A program made the position numbers and the translations under genes. The notes beneath the pieces were generated by a model. The model did not search any database. It had not been told where the DNA came from and saw only the letters and a program-made list of their open reading frames with translations. Shown piece after piece: positions 27,836-38,966 of a stretch of 64,000 bases of DNA (position 1 is its first letter; each line of letters opens with the position of its first letter). The DNA is taken from assembly GCA_002716125.1 (NCBI GenBank), contig PAZH01000004.1, positions 92,370 to 156,369 on the forward strand. The letters run 5' to 3'. Source of the stretch: Rhodospirillaceae bacterium (GTDB taxonomy: Bacteria; Pseudomonadota; Alphaproteobacteria; UBA8366).

Positions 27836-28351
27836 CTAGCTCGATGTAAACGGCAGCGAACTTTGCCGGAGATACAAGGCGTCCTTCAAGGCGTTGGCGA
27901 GTTCCAACCGTTCTTCTGGCGTCAGGAACTTCCCGATTATTAAGCGGCGGCCGCGGCTCGTCACGGTCAATTGGCTGTCGTGTTCGGGCGGGTTGTCCAT
28001 ATCGACGCGCAGCCAGGTCGGCTCCAACTCCCAGGCGTCGAATGCGCCAGCCGGCGAGTATTTCCGCACTTCAAATGTTCGTTCGTTCAGGCGAACTCGC
28101 TCATAGGCGCGCCCGGCGCGATAATTGAGGCGGAACATGACATACAAGAGCAATAGTTCGGCACCGCAAAATCCGATAACCGGCCAAGCGCCCAGCAATG
28201 CGAAGACAATACCGACGGAGAGCATCATGAATGCAATTGTTGCCATGAGGAGCTTGAAGCCGAACGGGCTCAAGCTTCGGTGCGGGTGGAGGATGGCGTC
28301 GAAGAAGATGCGATGTGCCGCACTGTCGACGTTGGCTTTCGTGTCATTCAT
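27836..28351 (-). CDS. DUF2244 domain-containing membrane protein
   Basis: A 171-residue protein with two predicted transmembrane helices at about 30-75 (FKLLMATIAFMMLSVGIVFA and GFCGAELLLLYVMFRLNYR), followed by a soluble domain. RAGRAYERVRLNE and the EPTWLRV region match DUF2244. Function unknown. It lies convergent to dapB with 12 bases between and divergent from nth. Confidence 0.82.
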   Translation of the reverse strand: MNDTKANVDSAAHRIFFDAILHPHRSLSPFGFKLLMATIAFMMLSVGIVFALLGAWPVIGFCGAELLLLYVMFRLNYRAGRAYERVRLNERTFEVRKYSPAGAFDAWELEPTWLRVDMDNPPEHDSQLTVTSRGRRLIIGKFLTPEERLELANALKDALYLRQSSLPFTSS

Positions 28352-28447
28352 ATGAACATCATATGCTGTCTGAAATTCCGTTGTCTACCGTTGAATCCGA
28401 CGGTCTCGCCGCTTGGCCTCAATCCCGCCAGAAGTTAGTCTCTCCTC

Positions 28448-29080
28448 ATGAAAAAAGCGGATATCGAAGAGTTTTACAGCCGCCTGCAGGAACAAATGCC
28501 GGAGCCCAAGGGTGAGCTTCACTATGTGAACCCGTATACGCTTTTGGTGGCGGTCGTTTTATCGGCACAAGCAACGGATGTCGGCGTAAACAAGGCCACA
28601 GGGCCGTTGTTCAAAGTTGCGGATACGCCGGAAAAAATGGTCGCGCTCGGCGAGGCGAAGGTTCGCCACTACGTCAAGACCATCGGTTTGTTTAACGCGA
28701 AAGCTAAAAACGTCATCGCCTTGAGCAAACTCTTGATTGGAGAACACGGCAGCGAAGTGCCGCGGGATCGAGAGGCGCTCGAGAAGCTGCCGGGCGTGGG
28801 CCGCAAGACCGCGAACGTCGTCCTCAATATTGCATTTGGTGAACCGACCATTGCGGTCGATACGCATATCTTTCGCATCGGCAATCGCACAGGGCTGGCC
28901 CCAGGTAAAACGCCGCTCGCGGTGGAGAAGAAACTCGAGAAGAAGACGCCGCCTCATTACAAGCTGCACGCGCATCATTGGCTCATCTTGCATGGGCGTT
29001 ACGTGTGCAAGGCGCGCAAGCCTGATTGTCCGGCCTGCGTTGTAAGCGAGCTGTGCCGCTTTAAGGGGAAAACGCTCTAG
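28448..29080 (+). CDS. nth: Endonuclease III
   Basis: A 210-residue base-excision-repair DNA glycosylase/AP lyase for oxidised pyrimidines. The helix-hairpin-helix LPGVGRKTANVVL carries the catalytic lysine, the catalytic aspartate is in VDTHIFR, and the 4Fe-4S loop CKARKPDCPACVVSELC is complete. No clear Shine-Dalgarno precedes ATG 28448. Convergent with the lipoprotein gene, four bases apart. Confidence 0.97.
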   Translation: MKKADIEEFYSRLQEQMPEPKGELHYVNPYTLLVAVVLSAQATDVGVNKATGPLFKVADTPEKMVALGEAKVRHYVKTIGLFNAKAKNVIALSKLLIGEHGSEVPRDREALEKLPGVGRKTANVVLNIAFGEPTIAVDTHIFRIGNRTGLAPGKTPLAVEKKLEKKTPPHYKLHAHHWLILHGRYVCKARKPDCPACVVSELCRFKGKTL

Positions 29081-29084
29081 TGCC

Positions 29085-29576
29085 TTAGCCCTGCTCCCGC
29101 GTTAAATGCGTCTGCAGCATTCGGCGATAACAATCCTGCCTGGAGAGTTGAGCTGTGCCTCGCCCGCGGAGCTCAACATAATCGACCGATAGCGTTCCCT
29201 TATCGCGGTAAAGGAAGACGTCGAGGATGCAGGACTCCGCTGGATACTGCCAAACCTCCGCCTTTCCGTCCCGGCGAACGAAGCCAGGAGAGCCGAGCTT
29301 GTCCGCAAGGCCGCGCGATTCAAGACCGATAAGTTGTTGAGGGTTGGCATCCGGCGGGATGGACGCGAGCGAATCATTTCTGCCGGATTTGGACGGCACA
29401 GACGCGGTTTCATTCCGTGAAGGCGCTGCTTTTAACGCGACTTCTTCAATGCCTGCCTTCTGTGCGGGTTCATTCGCGGGATTCTCTTGCGTCACCCAAT
29501 CCGGCAGGCTCGTATCGCAACCCGCAACTGCAAGGACGGCGCAAACCGCCAACGCGTGCCGATTATTCGGCCACAT
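29085..29576 (-). CDS. Small lipoprotein of unknown function
   Basis: A 163-residue protein from ATG 29576 with a signal peptide ending in the lipobox VAGC (Cys20). A hydrophilic linker follows, and then a C-terminal module (about 85-163) starting LIGLESRGLADKLGSPGFVR, loosely like SmpA/OmlA-type small outer-membrane modules, with conserved cysteines. The start overlaps the bactofilin stop by 14 bases, so the pair is coupled. Function unknown. Confidence 0.75.
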   Translation of the reverse strand: MWPNNRHALAVCAVLAVAGCDTSLPDWVTQENPANEPAQKAGIEEVALKAAPSRNETASVPSKSGRNDSLASIPPDANPQQLIGLESRGLADKLGSPGFVRRDGKAEVWQYPAESCILDVFLYRDKGTLSVDYVELRGRGTAQLSRQDCYRRMLQTHLTREQG

Positions 29577-30045
29577 TAGGCGTTTTATCGTCGTCTTTCT
29601 TGGTATCTTCAACCGCTGCGGTACCGGCAACTTTCACGTCGCCGGAGAGTTCACCGCCGCGTTCAATTTCGATTTCGGCATATGCAACGGTGCCCGTCAC
29701 CTGACCGGTCTTCCGAATTATCAGTCTCTCTCGCGCGATGAGTTCACCTTCGAATCGGCCTTTTATCTCGGCAATCGCGATATCGACCTTACCTTTGAAA
29801 TAGCCGCTTTCGGCGATTTCTATTCGATGGCTCTCGTTTAGCGTCGCTTCGACTTGGCCTTCGACCACAAGGGTGTCGCACGCCGTAATTTCGCCCGAGA
29901 GGCAAATTTCGCGGCCGACGATAAGACGTCTGCCGTCGCCCGGTGTGCCGGGCAGCCGCTCCGGGCGTGCCGGTCCTGGAATATTGAACACCCGTTTTCC
30001 TAGATCGTTCGGGAATTGCGGGGGCGACTTCGAATCTTCGGCCAT
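29563..30045 (-). CDS. Bactofilin (polymer-forming cytoskeletal protein)
   Basis: A 160-residue protein with a central right-handed beta-helix of repeated short strands (GEITACDTLVVEGQVEATLN, then GYFKGKVDIAIAEIKGRFEG), the DUF583 bactofilin domain. The unstructured termini are proline- and lysine/aspartate-rich. Bactofilins assemble nucleotide-independent filaments that position cell-wall enzymes. The downstream coupled lipoprotein may be an envelope partner. Confidence 0.9.
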   Translation of the reverse strand: MAEDSKSPPQFPNDLGKRVFNIPGPARPERLPGTPGDGRRLIVGREICLSGEITACDTLVVEGQVEATLNESHRIEIAESGYFKGKVDIAIAEIKGRFEGELIARERLIIRKTGQVTGTVAYAEIEIERGGELSGDVKVAGTAAVEDTKKDDDKTPNVAE

Positions 30046-30130
30046 ACCTGCTCCTCAGGACATCGTTACCGTCGTTTCGCCTAGATTACACCAACTGGCC
30101 CAGCTGCGTAGCGAAAAGTGAAATGCCTTG

Positions 30131-30877
30131 CTAGGCGGTACCTGCCGGTTCGGGCAGAACCTCTTGGCGGCCCGGTAAACTATGAAAGACGTGGACCATA
30201 AATGCGGTCGCGATTACGGGCGTCAACAGATTGACGATGGGAATGGTTAGGAGAAAAGTGATGATGATCCCAGCGAAAAGCACCCGGCCTTTGTTGATTT
30301 TCCGCATATGCGATGCGGCGGGCGGCTCCATGCGCCGTAGTGCCACGAGTTCGAAATACTCACGACTCACGAGATATCCGTTCAGCATGTAGTACAGGAC
30401 GAGATTAAGCGGCGGCACAAACAACAAGATGAGATAGAGCGGCAGACAAAGCAGATTGAGCCCGATCACCACCAAAGCGAATCGCCCGGTTGATCCGATA
30501 ACTTCTGAGATCGGCTGTGGTCGGGCGGCCGGCTCATTGGGATAATGTTTCGTCTCGACGGCGGCGACAACGTCTTCAAGAAAAAATCCAACGATCAAGG
30601 TCGCGACAACCGGGAATAAGATTGTCAGTACCAAGAGGACACCGAGGCCGATCATGAAATCAACGACAACGAGAATTAAGCTCAGGAGCCATTCCCAGAG
30701 TCCCCAGCCTTTTAATAAATTCTCGAGCGCATTGTCGGCGTAGGAGTCGTGAACCCACCAAGCCAAGCTTGAAAGTAGAATAAACACGAAGGCGGCCCCG
30801 CCAATACCGAACAGGACGACCCGCCGGAGCGCAGGATCGCTGATTTGTGAGACTGCTTTCGAAAGGTGGCCGTACAT
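30131..30877 (-). CDS. EI24 domain (CysZ-like) membrane protein
   Basis: A 248-residue polytopic inner-membrane protein with about five to six hydrophobic segments and the EI24/CysZ core, including LVLTILFPVVATLIVGFFLE and the NLVLYYMLNGYLVSREYFEL region. CysZ itself imports sulfate; other members are unassigned, so transport is only a guess. ATG 30877 has GGAG nine bases upstream; the open frame continues 40 codons further without membrane-protein character. Confidence 0.85.
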   Translation of the reverse strand: MYGHLSKAVSQISDPALRRVVLFGIGGAAFVFILLSSLAWWVHDSYADNALENLLKGWGLWEWLLSLILVVVDFMIGLGVLLVLTILFPVVATLIVGFFLEDVVAAVETKHYPNEPAARPQPISEVIGSTGRFALVVIGLNLLCLPLYLILLFVPPLNLVLYYMLNGYLVSREYFELVALRRMEPPAASHMRKINKGRVLFAGIIITFLLTIPIVNLLTPVIATAFMVHVFHSLPGRQEVLPEPAGTA

Positions 30878-30944
30878 CGATTTACTCCCGAGGGCGAACC
30901 CCGCACATGTAGCGACGGCGAGCCATTGACGCAAGACGCTCGCC

Positions 30945-30972
30945 TTGCCGGGCGTCCGCCGACGGTTATACT
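30945..30972 (+). promoter_or_regulatory. Candidate sigma-70 promoter for the PfkB-kinase gene
   Basis: TTGCCG (30945-30950) and TATACT (30967-30972) with 16-base spacing, about 55 bases ahead of the start codon, in the region between divergent genes. Confidence 0.45.
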
Positions 30973-31025
30973 CCGTCCAATTCGCCCAACCGGGCAAAAT
31001 GGCGGTCTAGCGCGAGGGTATGCAA

Positions 31026-32012
31026 ATGTCGGAATACGACTTGGTCGGAATCGGTAACGCGATGGTCGATGTACTGGCGACAGTCGACGACGCTTTCTTG
31101 GAAGAACAAACGCTCGACAAGGGTGCGATGACGCTCGTTGACACCGACCGAGCCAGTGAGATTTACGCAAAAATGCCGCCGGCGCAGGAAGTCTCCGGCG
31201 GGTCGTGCGGTAATACGATGGCGGGCTTTGCTTCTTTGGGCGGAAAAGGTGTCTTCATCGGCAAAGTCCGCGACGATCAGCTAGGTAACGTGTTTCGCCA
31301 TGATATGCAGTCGATCGGGGTCGATTTTTTCACGCCGGCCACGACGGAGGGTCCGCAGACGGGGTCTTGCCTTGTACTGATTACGCCGGATGCGCAGCGC
31401 ACGATGTGCACGAATCTCGGTGCTGCATCGAACCTGACGCCGAAGGATATCGATAAGGACATCATCCAGGCCGCAAAGGTCGTTTATATGGAAGGTTACT
31501 TGTTTGACCCGCCCGATGCGCAAGACGCTTTTGTCGAAGCGGCCGATCTTTCGCACGATGCTGGCCGAAAGGTTTCGATCACCCTGTCCGACCCGTTTTG
31601 TGTCGATCGGCACCGCCACGCTTTTCAAATGCTGGTCGCAGACCACACGGATATCCTTTTCGGCAACGAAGAAGAGATCAAATCGCTCTATCAGGTCGAC
31701 GACTTCGATGCGGCGCTCCAGCATGTGCGAGGCCATTGTGAGATCGCCTGTCTGACACGCAGTTCGAAGGGCTCCGTAATTCTGTCGGGTGACGAAGTCC
31801 ACATCATCGATCCGCTGCCTCTCGATCCGGTCGTCGACACGACAGGCGCTGGCGACCAATTCGCGGCAGGATTTCTCTACGGCTATACCCAAGGCATGGA
31901 TCTTCGGAAATGCGGTGAGATCGCGACCCTGACCGCCACCGAAGTCATCAGCCATGTCGGCGCCCGCCCCGAAGCGAACTTGAAGGAGCTTGTTGAGCGC
32001 GAGCTCGGATAG
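31026..32012 (+). CDS. PfkB family carbohydrate/nucleoside kinase (adenosine kinase-like)
   Basis: A 328-residue ribokinase-fold enzyme. It starts SEYDLVGIGNAMVDVLA, has the N-terminal GGSCGNTMAGFASLGG signature and the C-terminal ATP and catalytic-base motif DTTGAGDQFAAGF. Related proteins phosphorylate adenosine or sugars; the substrate cannot be fixed from sequence alone. ATG 31026 is chosen because GAGGG (31014-31018) is optimally placed; ATG 31020 is too near. Confidence 0.9.
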   Translation: MSEYDLVGIGNAMVDVLATVDDAFLEEQTLDKGAMTLVDTDRASEIYAKMPPAQEVSGGSCGNTMAGFASLGGKGVFIGKVRDDQLGNVFRHDMQSIGVDFFTPATTEGPQTGSCLVLITPDAQRTMCTNLGAASNLTPKDIDKDIIQAAKVVYMEGYLFDPPDAQDAFVEAADLSHDAGRKVSITLSDPFCVDRHRHAFQMLVADHTDILFGNEEEIKSLYQVDDFDAALQHVRGHCEIACLTRSSKGSVILSGDEVHIIDPLPLDPVVDTTGAGDQFAAGFLYGYTQGMDLRKCGEIATLTATEVISHVGARPEANLKELVERELG

Positions 32013-32019
32013 GCCCGCG

Positions 32020-33345
32020 ATGACGAACCTTGGGGCCCGGCTTGCCGTTTGGTGGCAGGCGGCGGCCGTTTATCGCGACAAGCGGGTTCTGGCGATTACC
32101 TTCCTCGGCATTTCGAGTGGCTTTCCACTCGGCATATTGGGCGATCCGCTGACCGCTTGGTTGCAGGAAAGCGGACTTTCGAAAACCTCTATCGGGCTTT
32201 TTGCGCTTGTGGGCTTGCCGTATGCCTTCAAGTTTCTCTGGGCGCCGGCGTTCGACCGGTTTCGTATTCCCGTAATCACAGCCGCGCTGGGTCGACGTCG
32301 CGGTTGGATTATCGTCTCTCAAATCGCCTTGCTTATCTGCGTGCTGAGCTTGGGGTTTGTCGATTTGCCCGACGACATCTTCCTTGCTGCAATCGTGACG
32401 CTCGGCGTCGCCTTCACATCCGCAAGCCAAGACATCGTCATCGATGCCTACCGGGTTGAAATACTAGAAGAACGTCAACTGGGTGCTGGGGCAGCGACCG
32501 TCGTTTTCGGTTATCGCTTGGGACAAGTCGGCGCGGGCGCGATGGGCTTGATCATTGCTTCGTCCTATGGATGGACGGTCGCGTTTGCGCTAATGGCGGC
32601 GATTGCCATGATCGGCATTTTAACGGTCTTGTTAAATCCGGAGCCGAAGAGTGAGACGTCACCGCGGATAGAAGAAACGATGCTGGCTGGGCTGAAGACC
32701 TCGGTGGTTGCGCCGCTTGCTGATTTTTTCTCTCGGCCCGGTTGGCTCTTGATCCTCGGCGTCATCGTTTTCTACAAACTGGGCGATGCCGTCCTATCGG
32801 TGATGCAAACCCCGTTCTTTTTGGAACTCGAATTCACCAAACCTGAGATCGCGGGTATCAAGAAGGGGGTCGGCTTCGCGGCCATCATAGCAGGCGGATT
32901 TATTGGCGGGGCAATGGTTGCGGGCCTCGGCATTCTAAAAAGTCTGTTCATCTGCGGCATCCTACAGGCGCTTTCGAACCTGGTCTTCGTATATCAAGCC
33001 TTGGCTGGACATGATCTCACCGCGCTCACGATAACGGTTGCAGCGGAGAATATCGCGACTGGAATGGGATCGACGGCATTCGTCGCTTATCTCTCGAGCC
33101 TATGTAACCAAGCCTATACGGCGACCCAGTATGCTCTGCTGACATCCGTGATGGGCGGCGCTCGGACGTTTCTCTCTGCTTCAGCGGGATGGTTTGCGGA
33201 TCAAATGGATTGGGTTTCTTTCTTTGTGCTTACGACGGTTGCAGCGTTGCCGGGTTTGTTGCTCATATGGCTATTGATGCGGCGCTATCCGGCGCACGGG
33301 CAGAAACTGCGGGAGACCGAACATGCACCGAATGCGGGTCATTGA
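32020..33345 (+). CDS. ampG: AmpG family muropeptide MFS transporter
   Basis: A 441-residue inner-membrane transporter with about 12 hydrophobic segments. AmpG hallmarks include [20 protein letters not shown] near the N-terminus, [13 protein letters not shown] and [14 protein letters not shown]. AmpG imports anhydro-muropeptides released during wall turnover. ATG 32020 is seven bases after the kinase stop. The 3' end overlaps the next gene by 23 bases. Confidence 0.92.
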   Translation: MTNLGARLAVWWQAAAVYRDKRVLAITFLGISSGFPLGILGDPLTAWLQESGLSKTSIGLFALVGLPYAFKFLWAPAFDRFRIPVITAALGRRRGWIIVSQIALLICVLSLGFVDLPDDIFLAAIVTLGVAFTSASQDIVIDAYRVEILEERQLGAGAATVVFGYRLGQVGAGAMGLIIASSYGWTVAFALMAAIAMIGILTVLLNPEPKSETSPRIEETMLAGLKTSVVAPLADFFSRPGWLLILGVIVFYKLGDAVLSVMQTPFFLELEFTKPEIAGIKKGVGFAAIIAGGFIGGAMVAGLGILKSLFICGILQALSNLVFVYQALAGHDLTALTITVAAENIATGMGSTAFVAYLSSLCNQAYTATQYALLTSVMGGARTFLSASAGWFADQMDWVSFFVLTTVAALPGLLLIWLLMRRYPAHGQKLRETEHAPNAGH

Positions 33346-33838
33346 AGAAGACATCACGACGCTGGCGCTCGATGCAATTGTGAATGCGGCGAACGAATCG
33401 CTGTTGGGCGGCGGCGGTGTTGATGGGGCTATCCATCGCGCAGCGGGACCCGAACTACTGGCCGAGTGCCGCACGCTCGACGGATGCCCGACGGGAGATG
33501 CGAAGATCACCGCCGGATATGCGCTGCCGGCGAAGCATGTGATCCATACGGTCGGACCCATATGGCAAGGCGGCGACGCGGACGAAGATGCGCGGCTCGC
33601 AAGCTGTTACCGGCGTTGTCTTGAAGTCGCGTTGGAGCACGACGTTGCCAGCCTAGCGTTCCCGGCGATTTCGACGGGCGTCTATCGGTTTCCCATACCG
33701 CGGGCATGTGCGATTGCAGTGCAGACCGTCGCTCATTTTATCCAAAACGAGGACCGAATTTCGGAGGTCGTCTTTTGCTACTTCGGCACTGAGGTCTCCG
33801 CCGCGGTCCGCGCGGAACTGGCCGCCTTACAAAACTAG
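33323..33838 (+). CDS. Macrodomain O-acetyl-ADP-ribose deacetylase (YmdB-like)
   Basis: A 171-residue macrodomain. The ADP-ribose-binding motifs [21 protein letters not shown] and [12 protein letters not shown] are intact, matching the MacroD-type/YmdB class that deacetylates O-acetyl-ADP-ribose or removes ADP-ribose from proteins. Overlap with ampG by 23 bases implies coupling, although ATG 33332 could also be used. Its 3' end overlaps maeB by four bases in a convergent arrangement. Confidence 0.92.
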   Translation: MHRMRVIEEDITTLALDAIVNAANESLLGGGGVDGAIHRAAGPELLAECRTLDGCPTGDAKITAGYALPAKHVIHTVGPIWQGGDADEDARLASCYRRCLEVALEHDVASLAFPAISTGVYRFPIPRACAIAVQTVAHFIQNEDRISEVVFCYFGTEVSAAVRAELAALQN

Positions 33839-36126
33839 ACCCCTGGTAAATTCGTTTGAGTCTCCGCGACGATGGCGTCGTGGGCGGCAAAAGCGGCGAT
33901 GTTGACGAGATCGTTGACGGACGCGCCGAGCGGTACGATTTGGATCGGTTTTGAGAGGCCGACCAAAACCGGGCCGATCACGGTGCCGCCGCCGACTGCG
34001 GCCATAAGGTTGGAGCTGATGCTGGCGCTGTGCAGCGCCGGCATGACCAACACATTGGCTGGGCCGGTCAGGCGGCAGAACGGGAAAACGTCCTTCATGA
34101 GATCGTAATCCAACGCGACGCCGGCTTGCATATCGCCATCGAATTCGAAATCCACTTTGCGCTCTTCCAAGATCGCAACGGCGTCGCGGATTCGTTCCAT
34201 ATGCGGGCGCATCGGTTGACCGAAATTGGAAAAGGAGAGCAGCGCGACGCGTGGATCGTGGCCGAATTTTCGGGCGAATTGCGCTGCTTCTTCTGCGATA
34301 TCCGCGAGTTCTTCGGCGTTCGGGACTTCGTGAATACGGGTATCCGCGATCAGGAACGAGTGGTCGCGCCCGGCAACCAGCGAAACGCCCATCAAGCGCT
34401 GGTCGGGTTTCGGATCGACGACACGGCTAATTTCGTTGAATGCGACGCTAAAGACCCGGGTGACGCCCGTCAGCATTGCGTCGGCGTCGCCATTTGCCAC
34501 CATGCAGGCGCCAAAGACGTTTCTGTCTTGATTGACCAAGCGCTGGCAATCGCGGGCCAAGAACCCGTCGCGTTGCAGACGATTGTACAGAAAGTCGGTA
34601 TAGGTTTGGTTCTTGTCGCTGAGGCGCGCGTTGTGAATTTCAAGTTCCGCCCCGTCCAGGCCGAGTTCGGCCATGGTTTGGCGGACGCGATCTTCCCGTC
34701 CAATCAGGATCGGCTCGCCATAGCCGGCGTTTCTGAACTGCACGGCGGCGCGGATGACCCGGTCATCCTCTCCTTCCGCAAAAACCACCCGGCGCGGGTT
34801 CGAGCGCACCTGGTCGAGAATCATTTGCAGCGAACTCGAGGTCGGATCCAGGCGGGCGGAGAGCTCCCTTTTATACGCATCCATGTCTTCGACGGGCCGC
34901 TGCGCGACCCCGGTATCCATGGCGGCTTGCGCGACCGCCGCGGGAACGGCGGCGATCAACCGCGGATCGAAAGGAACCGGGATGATGTAGTCATTGCCGT
35001 ATTGAAGTTGCTGTCCGCCATACGCGGCGGCGACTTCTTCTGGCACATCTTGTCGGGCCAATTCCGCGAGGGCTTCCGCCGCGGCGATTTTCATCTCGTC
35101 GTTAATGCGCGAAGCGCGGACATCGAGGGCGCCTCTAAAGATATAGGGGAAGCCCAGGACATTGTTCACTTGGTTCGGATAGTCGGAGCGGCCGGTCGCA
35201 ACGATCGCGTCATCGCGAACTTCCTTCACGTCCTCCGGCGTAATCTCCGGATCGGGATTTGCCATGGCAAAAATGATCGGCTTATCCGCCATCGATTTCA
35301 CCATATCTTGCGAGACGACGTCTTTGGTCGACAGGCCGATAAACACATCGGCGCCAACGAGCGCTTCCGTCAGGTCGCGGGCGTCGGTCTCGACGGCGTG
35401 GGCGGATTTCCACTGGTTCATACCGTCTTCCCGGCCACGATAAATGACGCCGCGGCTGTCGCACATGATGACATTCTCATTCGGAACGCCCATGCTCTTA
35501 ATCAACTCGACGCATGCGATGGCCGATGCGCCCGCACCGTTCACCACCAATTTAACGTCGCCGTAATCCCTGTCTGTCAGGTGCAGGGCATTGATGAATC
35601 CCGCCGCGGTGATAATGGCCGTTCCGTGTTGGTCGTCATGAAAAACCGGAACCTCGAGTTCCTCTTTCAAGCGCTCCTCGATCAAGAAACATTCGGGTGC
35701 CTTGATATCTTCGAGGTTGATCCCGCCATAATTGTTGCCGATGAGTTTGACGCAATTGACGAATTCGTCGACATCCTCGGTGGCGACCTCGATGTCGATT
35801 CCGTCGACATCCGCGAAGCGTTTGAAAAGAACGGATTTCCCTTCCATCACAGGTTTCGACGCGAGTGCGCCGATATTGCCAAGACCGAGCACCGCCGTGC
35901 CGTTGGAGATCACCGCGACGAAGTTACCTTTCGCGGTGTAATCGTATGCGGTTGCCGGATCGGCTTCGATCTCGAGGCAGGGATAGGCCACGCCCGGCGA
36001 ATAAGCGAGCGCCAGATCGCGCTGCGTGGTCAATGCTTTGGTCGCATTGACCTCGATCTTGCCATGCCGGCGGCCGCCAACATGAAATTGCAGTGCGTCT
36101 TCGCGAAGCGTGGACTGGTCGGCCAT
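33835..36126 (-). CDS. maeB: NADP-dependent malic enzyme with phosphotransacetylase-like domain
   Basis: A 763-residue protein. The N-terminal malic enzyme part (1-430) includes [26 protein letters not shown] and the nucleotide motif [15 protein letters not shown]. The C-terminal part (about 435-763) is a phosphate acetyltransferase-like domain starting at [17 protein letters not shown]. It decarboxylates malate to pyruvate. In MaeB the second domain is regulatory, not catalytic. AGGAAG precedes ATG 36126. Confidence 0.96.
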   Translation of the reverse strand: MADQSTLREDALQFHVGGRRHGKIEVNATKALTTQRDLALAYSPGVAYPCLEIEADPATAYDYTAKGNFVAVISNGTAVLGLGNIGALASKPVMEGKSVLFKRFADVDGIDIEVATEDVDEFVNCVKLIGNNYGGINLEDIKAPECFLIEERLKEELEVPVFHDDQHGTAIITAAGFINALHLTDRDYGDVKLVVNGAGASAIACVELIKSMGVPNENVIMCDSRGVIYRGREDGMNQWKSAHAVETDARDLTEALVGADVFIGLSTKDVVSQDMVKSMADKPIIFAMANPDPEITPEDVKEVRDDAIVATGRSDYPNQVNNVLGFPYIFRGALDVRASRINDEMKIAAAEALAELARQDVPEEVAAAYGGQQLQYGNDYIIPVPFDPRLIAAVPAAVAQAAMDTGVAQRPVEDMDAYKRELSARLDPTSSSLQMILDQVRSNPRRVVFAEGEDDRVIRAAVQFRNAGYGEPILIGREDRVRQTMAELGLDGAELEIHNARLSDKNQTYTDFLYNRLQRDGFLARDCQRLVNQDRNVFGACMVANGDADAMLTGVTRVFSVAFNEISRVVDPKPDQRLMGVSLVAGRDHSFLIADTRIHEVPNAEELADIAEEAAQFARKFGHDPRVALLSFSNFGQPMRPHMERIRDAVAILEERKVDFEFDGDMQAGVALDYDLMKDVFPFCRLTGPANVLVMPALHSASISSNLMAAVGGGTVIGPVLVGLSKPIQIVPLGASVNDLVNIAAFAAHDAIVAETQTNLPGV

Positions 36127-36251
36127 CTGTTATTCTTCCTGCTTTTGAGTGGTTCAGCGTTCAGCATTCCGCATCGCCGGTGCTTTTTCAACTTATTGCG
36201 CCAATCTATCGCCGAATTTTCATCGACACCTTGTGCCTTACCGGGCGGTGC

Positions 36252-38921
36252 ATGCTATTTTCCGCCTCTATGTCCGAGCCCGCTACAAAAAACCCGCCGC
36301 GCGCCATGACGCCGATGATGGTGCAGTTTTTCGAACACAAGGAAGCTTATCCAGATGCCTTGTTGTTCTTCCGCATGGGTGATTTTTACGAAATGTTTTT
36401 CGATGACGCGGTCGCAGCGGCGGCGGCACTCGATATCGCTCTGACGAAGCGCGGTAGCCATAAAGGCGAAGACATTCCGATGTGCGGCGTGCCGGTCCAC
36501 GCCTTGGATGGCTATCTGGAGCGACTGATACGTAAGGGTTTTCGGGTCGCGATCTGCGAGCAGATGGAAGATCCCGCGGAAGCCAAACGGCGAGGTGGCT
36601 CCAAGGCGGTGGTCAAACGCGATGTGATCCGCCTCGTCACCCCCGGTACGTTGACCGAGGAGACGTTACTCGATGCCCGTGCGCACAATTATCTCGCCGC
36701 CCTCGCCGAAGTCGGCGAGACCTTTGGTTTTGCGTGGCTCGATATGTCGACGGGTGACTTCACGGTTCAACCGTTGTCCGCACTCGATTTGGCCGCGGCC
36801 GTCTCCCGGGTCGCGCCCGGTGAGCTGCTTGTCCCGGAAAAGATTTACGAACGAGATGAATTCGCGGCGGTGTTGGAGGATTGGAAGAACCATCTGACGC
36901 CCCTGCCGAACGCCCGGTTCAATTCCGATAACGCGCGCCGCCGTCTGGAAGCGGTTTATGGGGTCGCGGCACTTGACGCGTTCGGCGAATTTGGCCGCAG
37001 CGAACTGTCGGCCGCCGGCGCGTTGATTGACTATGTTGAATTGACGCAGGTCGGCAAGTTGCCACGGCTCGGAACGCCCCGTCGGATCGGTGGCGACGCC
37101 CTGCTCGAGATTGATGCGGCGACGCGGCGCAGCTTAGAGCTCACCCGCACGCTTACGGGCGGCCGTCCGGGCAGTCTGCTGAGTGTGATCGATCGAACGG
37201 TTACCGGCGCGGGTGCACGCCTACTTGGCGTTCGTCTCGCGGCGCCGCTGACGGACCCCGATGCGATCGGCCAGCGGTTGGACCAGGTTCAGTATCTGGT
37301 CGAGGCACCGGATCTGAGGGAGCATCTCCGAGCCTTGTTGAAGGCGGCGCCGGATCTCGAACGCGCACTGTCGCGCCTTAGCCTCGGTCGGGGTGGGCCT
37401 CGCGACTTAGCGGCCATTCGAGATGGACTTCGTCAGGGTGCCGCTCTCCGGAGCACTTTGGCGGAAAAGGATGATGCGCCCGCGGGAATCGAGGAGATTC
37501 TCGTTGATTTGGGCGATCATGCGGCGTCAATCGACCGACTGGCGGCGGCGCTGGCGGATGACTTGCCGCTGATGGCCCGGGACGGCGGATTCATCCGAGC
37601 GGATTTCGAGCCGCCGCTCGATGAGCTCCGCGCGTTGCGAGATGAGAGTCGGCGTCTAATTGCGGAACTTGAAGCGAGATATCGATCCGAATCCGGTGTC
37701 GACAATTTAAAGATCAAGCACAACAACGTGCTCGGCTATTTCATCGAAGTTACATCGCGCCATGCCGACAAGATGGGAGAGCCTTTCATCCATCGTCAGA
37801 CAATGACAAATGCAATGCGCTTCACGACGACGGAATTGGGCGAACTCGCGCGGTCTATTTCGGAAGCCGCTGATAAAGCTTTAGCGGTCGAACTCGAACT
37901 ATTCGCGACCTTGGTCCAAGAGGTTGTCGCCCAAGCCGGCGAGGTTGCCGTCGCCGCCGCGGCGATGGCGCGTCTCGATTTGGCGACGGCCTTCGCCCTG
38001 CTCGCCGTGGAACGCCGATACACGCGACCCCGCATCGACCGCTCGCTGACGTTCCAGATTGAAGGGGGGCGTCATCCGGTCGTCGCGGATGCCTTGGCTG
38101 CGGCCGCCGAGGGTGACTTTGTCGCCAATGACTGCGATCTCACGGATGAGCAGCGTCTCTGGATTTTGACCGGGCCGAATATGGCCGGTAAGAGCACGTT
38201 CCTCCGTCAAAATGCCCTGATCGTCATTCTGGCGCAGATGGGGAGTTACGTGCCGGCGGAGCGGGCGCATATTGGCGTCGTGGACCGATTGTTTAGCCGC
38301 GTCGGGGCGGCTGACGATTTGGCGCGGGGGCGCTCCACGTTCATGGTTGAGATGGTCGAGACCGCGGCGATTCTTAACCAAGCGACGGAACGCTCTCTTG
38401 TGATCCTCGACGAGATCGGCCGCGGCACAGCGACCTTCGATGGGCTCTCGATCGCTTGGGCAACTGTCGAACATTTGCATGAAACCAACCGATCGCGTGC
38501 CTTGTTCGCAACCCACTATCACGAATTGGTCGCGTTGACCGCTCAGCTGGATGCATGCAAGCCGTATACGATGCGCGTCAAAGAGTGGCAGGGTGACGTG
38601 GTCTTCTTGCATGAAGTGGCCGCGGGTGCCGCCGATCGTTCCTACGGCATCCATGTGGCGCGGTTGGCCGGCTTGCCGTCGCCGGCCGTCGTTCGCGCGG
38701 AACAGGTTCTAGAGACGCTCGAGCAGGGAGAGCAATCCGGGGCGATTGCGCGCCTGGCGGAAGACTTACCGCTTTTTGCCGCCTTGGCCGAAACGCCCGC
38801 GCACAACGCCCCTAAGCCGTCGGTCGTCGAAGCCGAGCTTCGAGATTTAAATCCGGATGATCTGACGCCGCGTGCCGCCTTGGAGGCATTATATCGTTTG
38901 CGCGGTTTTCTCGAAGACTAG
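36252..38921 (+). CDS. mutS: DNA mismatch repair protein MutS
   Basis: An 889-residue mismatch-recognition ATPase. The N-terminal mismatch-binding Phe-x-Glu is in [12 protein letters not shown], Walker A is GPNMAGKST and Walker B lies in [11 protein letters not shown]. The C-terminal tail has a helix pair and ends [10 protein letters not shown]. The start is ATG 36252 or ATG 36270; upstream in-frame sequence runs into maeB and was rejected. It is divergent from maeB with 125 bases between. Confidence 0.97.
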   Translation: MLFSASMSEPATKNPPRAMTPMMVQFFEHKEAYPDALLFFRMGDFYEMFFDDAVAAAAALDIALTKRGSHKGEDIPMCGVPVHALDGYLERLIRKGFRVAICEQMEDPAEAKRRGGSKAVVKRDVIRLVTPGTLTEETLLDARAHNYLAALAEVGETFGFAWLDMSTGDFTVQPLSALDLAAAVSRVAPGELLVPEKIYERDEFAAVLEDWKNHLTPLPNARFNSDNARRRLEAVYGVAALDAFGEFGRSELSAAGALIDYVELTQVGKLPRLGTPRRIGGDALLEIDAATRRSLELTRTLTGGRPGSLLSVIDRTVTGAGARLLGVRLAAPLTDPDAIGQRLDQVQYLVEAPDLREHLRALLKAAPDLERALSRLSLGRGGPRDLAAIRDGLRQGAALRSTLAEKDDAPAGIEEILVDLGDHAASIDRLAAALADDLPLMARDGGFIRADFEPPLDELRALRDESRRLIAELEARYRSESGVDNLKIKHNNVLGYFIEVTSRHADKMGEPFIHRQTMTNAMRFTTTELGELARSISEAADKALAVELELFATLVQEVVAQAGEVAVAAAAMARLDLATAFALLAVERRYTRPRIDRSLTFQIEGGRHPVVADALAAAAEGDFVANDCDLTDEQRLWILTGPNMAGKSTFLRQNALIVILAQMGSYVPAERAHIGVVDRLFSRVGAADDLARGRSTFMVEMVETAAILNQATERSLVILDEIGRGTATFDGLSIAWATVEHLHETNRSRALFATHYHELVALTAQLDACKPYTMRVKEWQGDVVFLHEVAAGAADRSYGIHVARLAGLPSPAVVRAEQVLETLEQGEQSGAIARLAEDLPLFAALAETPAHNAPKPSVVEAELRDLNPDDLTPRAALEALYRLRGFLED

Positions 38922-38966
38922 GTCACGCACTTGCATTTCAATTAGGTCCGCGCGAAGCTCCGATTC

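Noticed and set aside
34030..36309. A 759-codon open frame antisense to maeB
   Set aside because: It mirrors the malic enzyme gene, has no recognisable domain, and its composition is that of a shadow frame.
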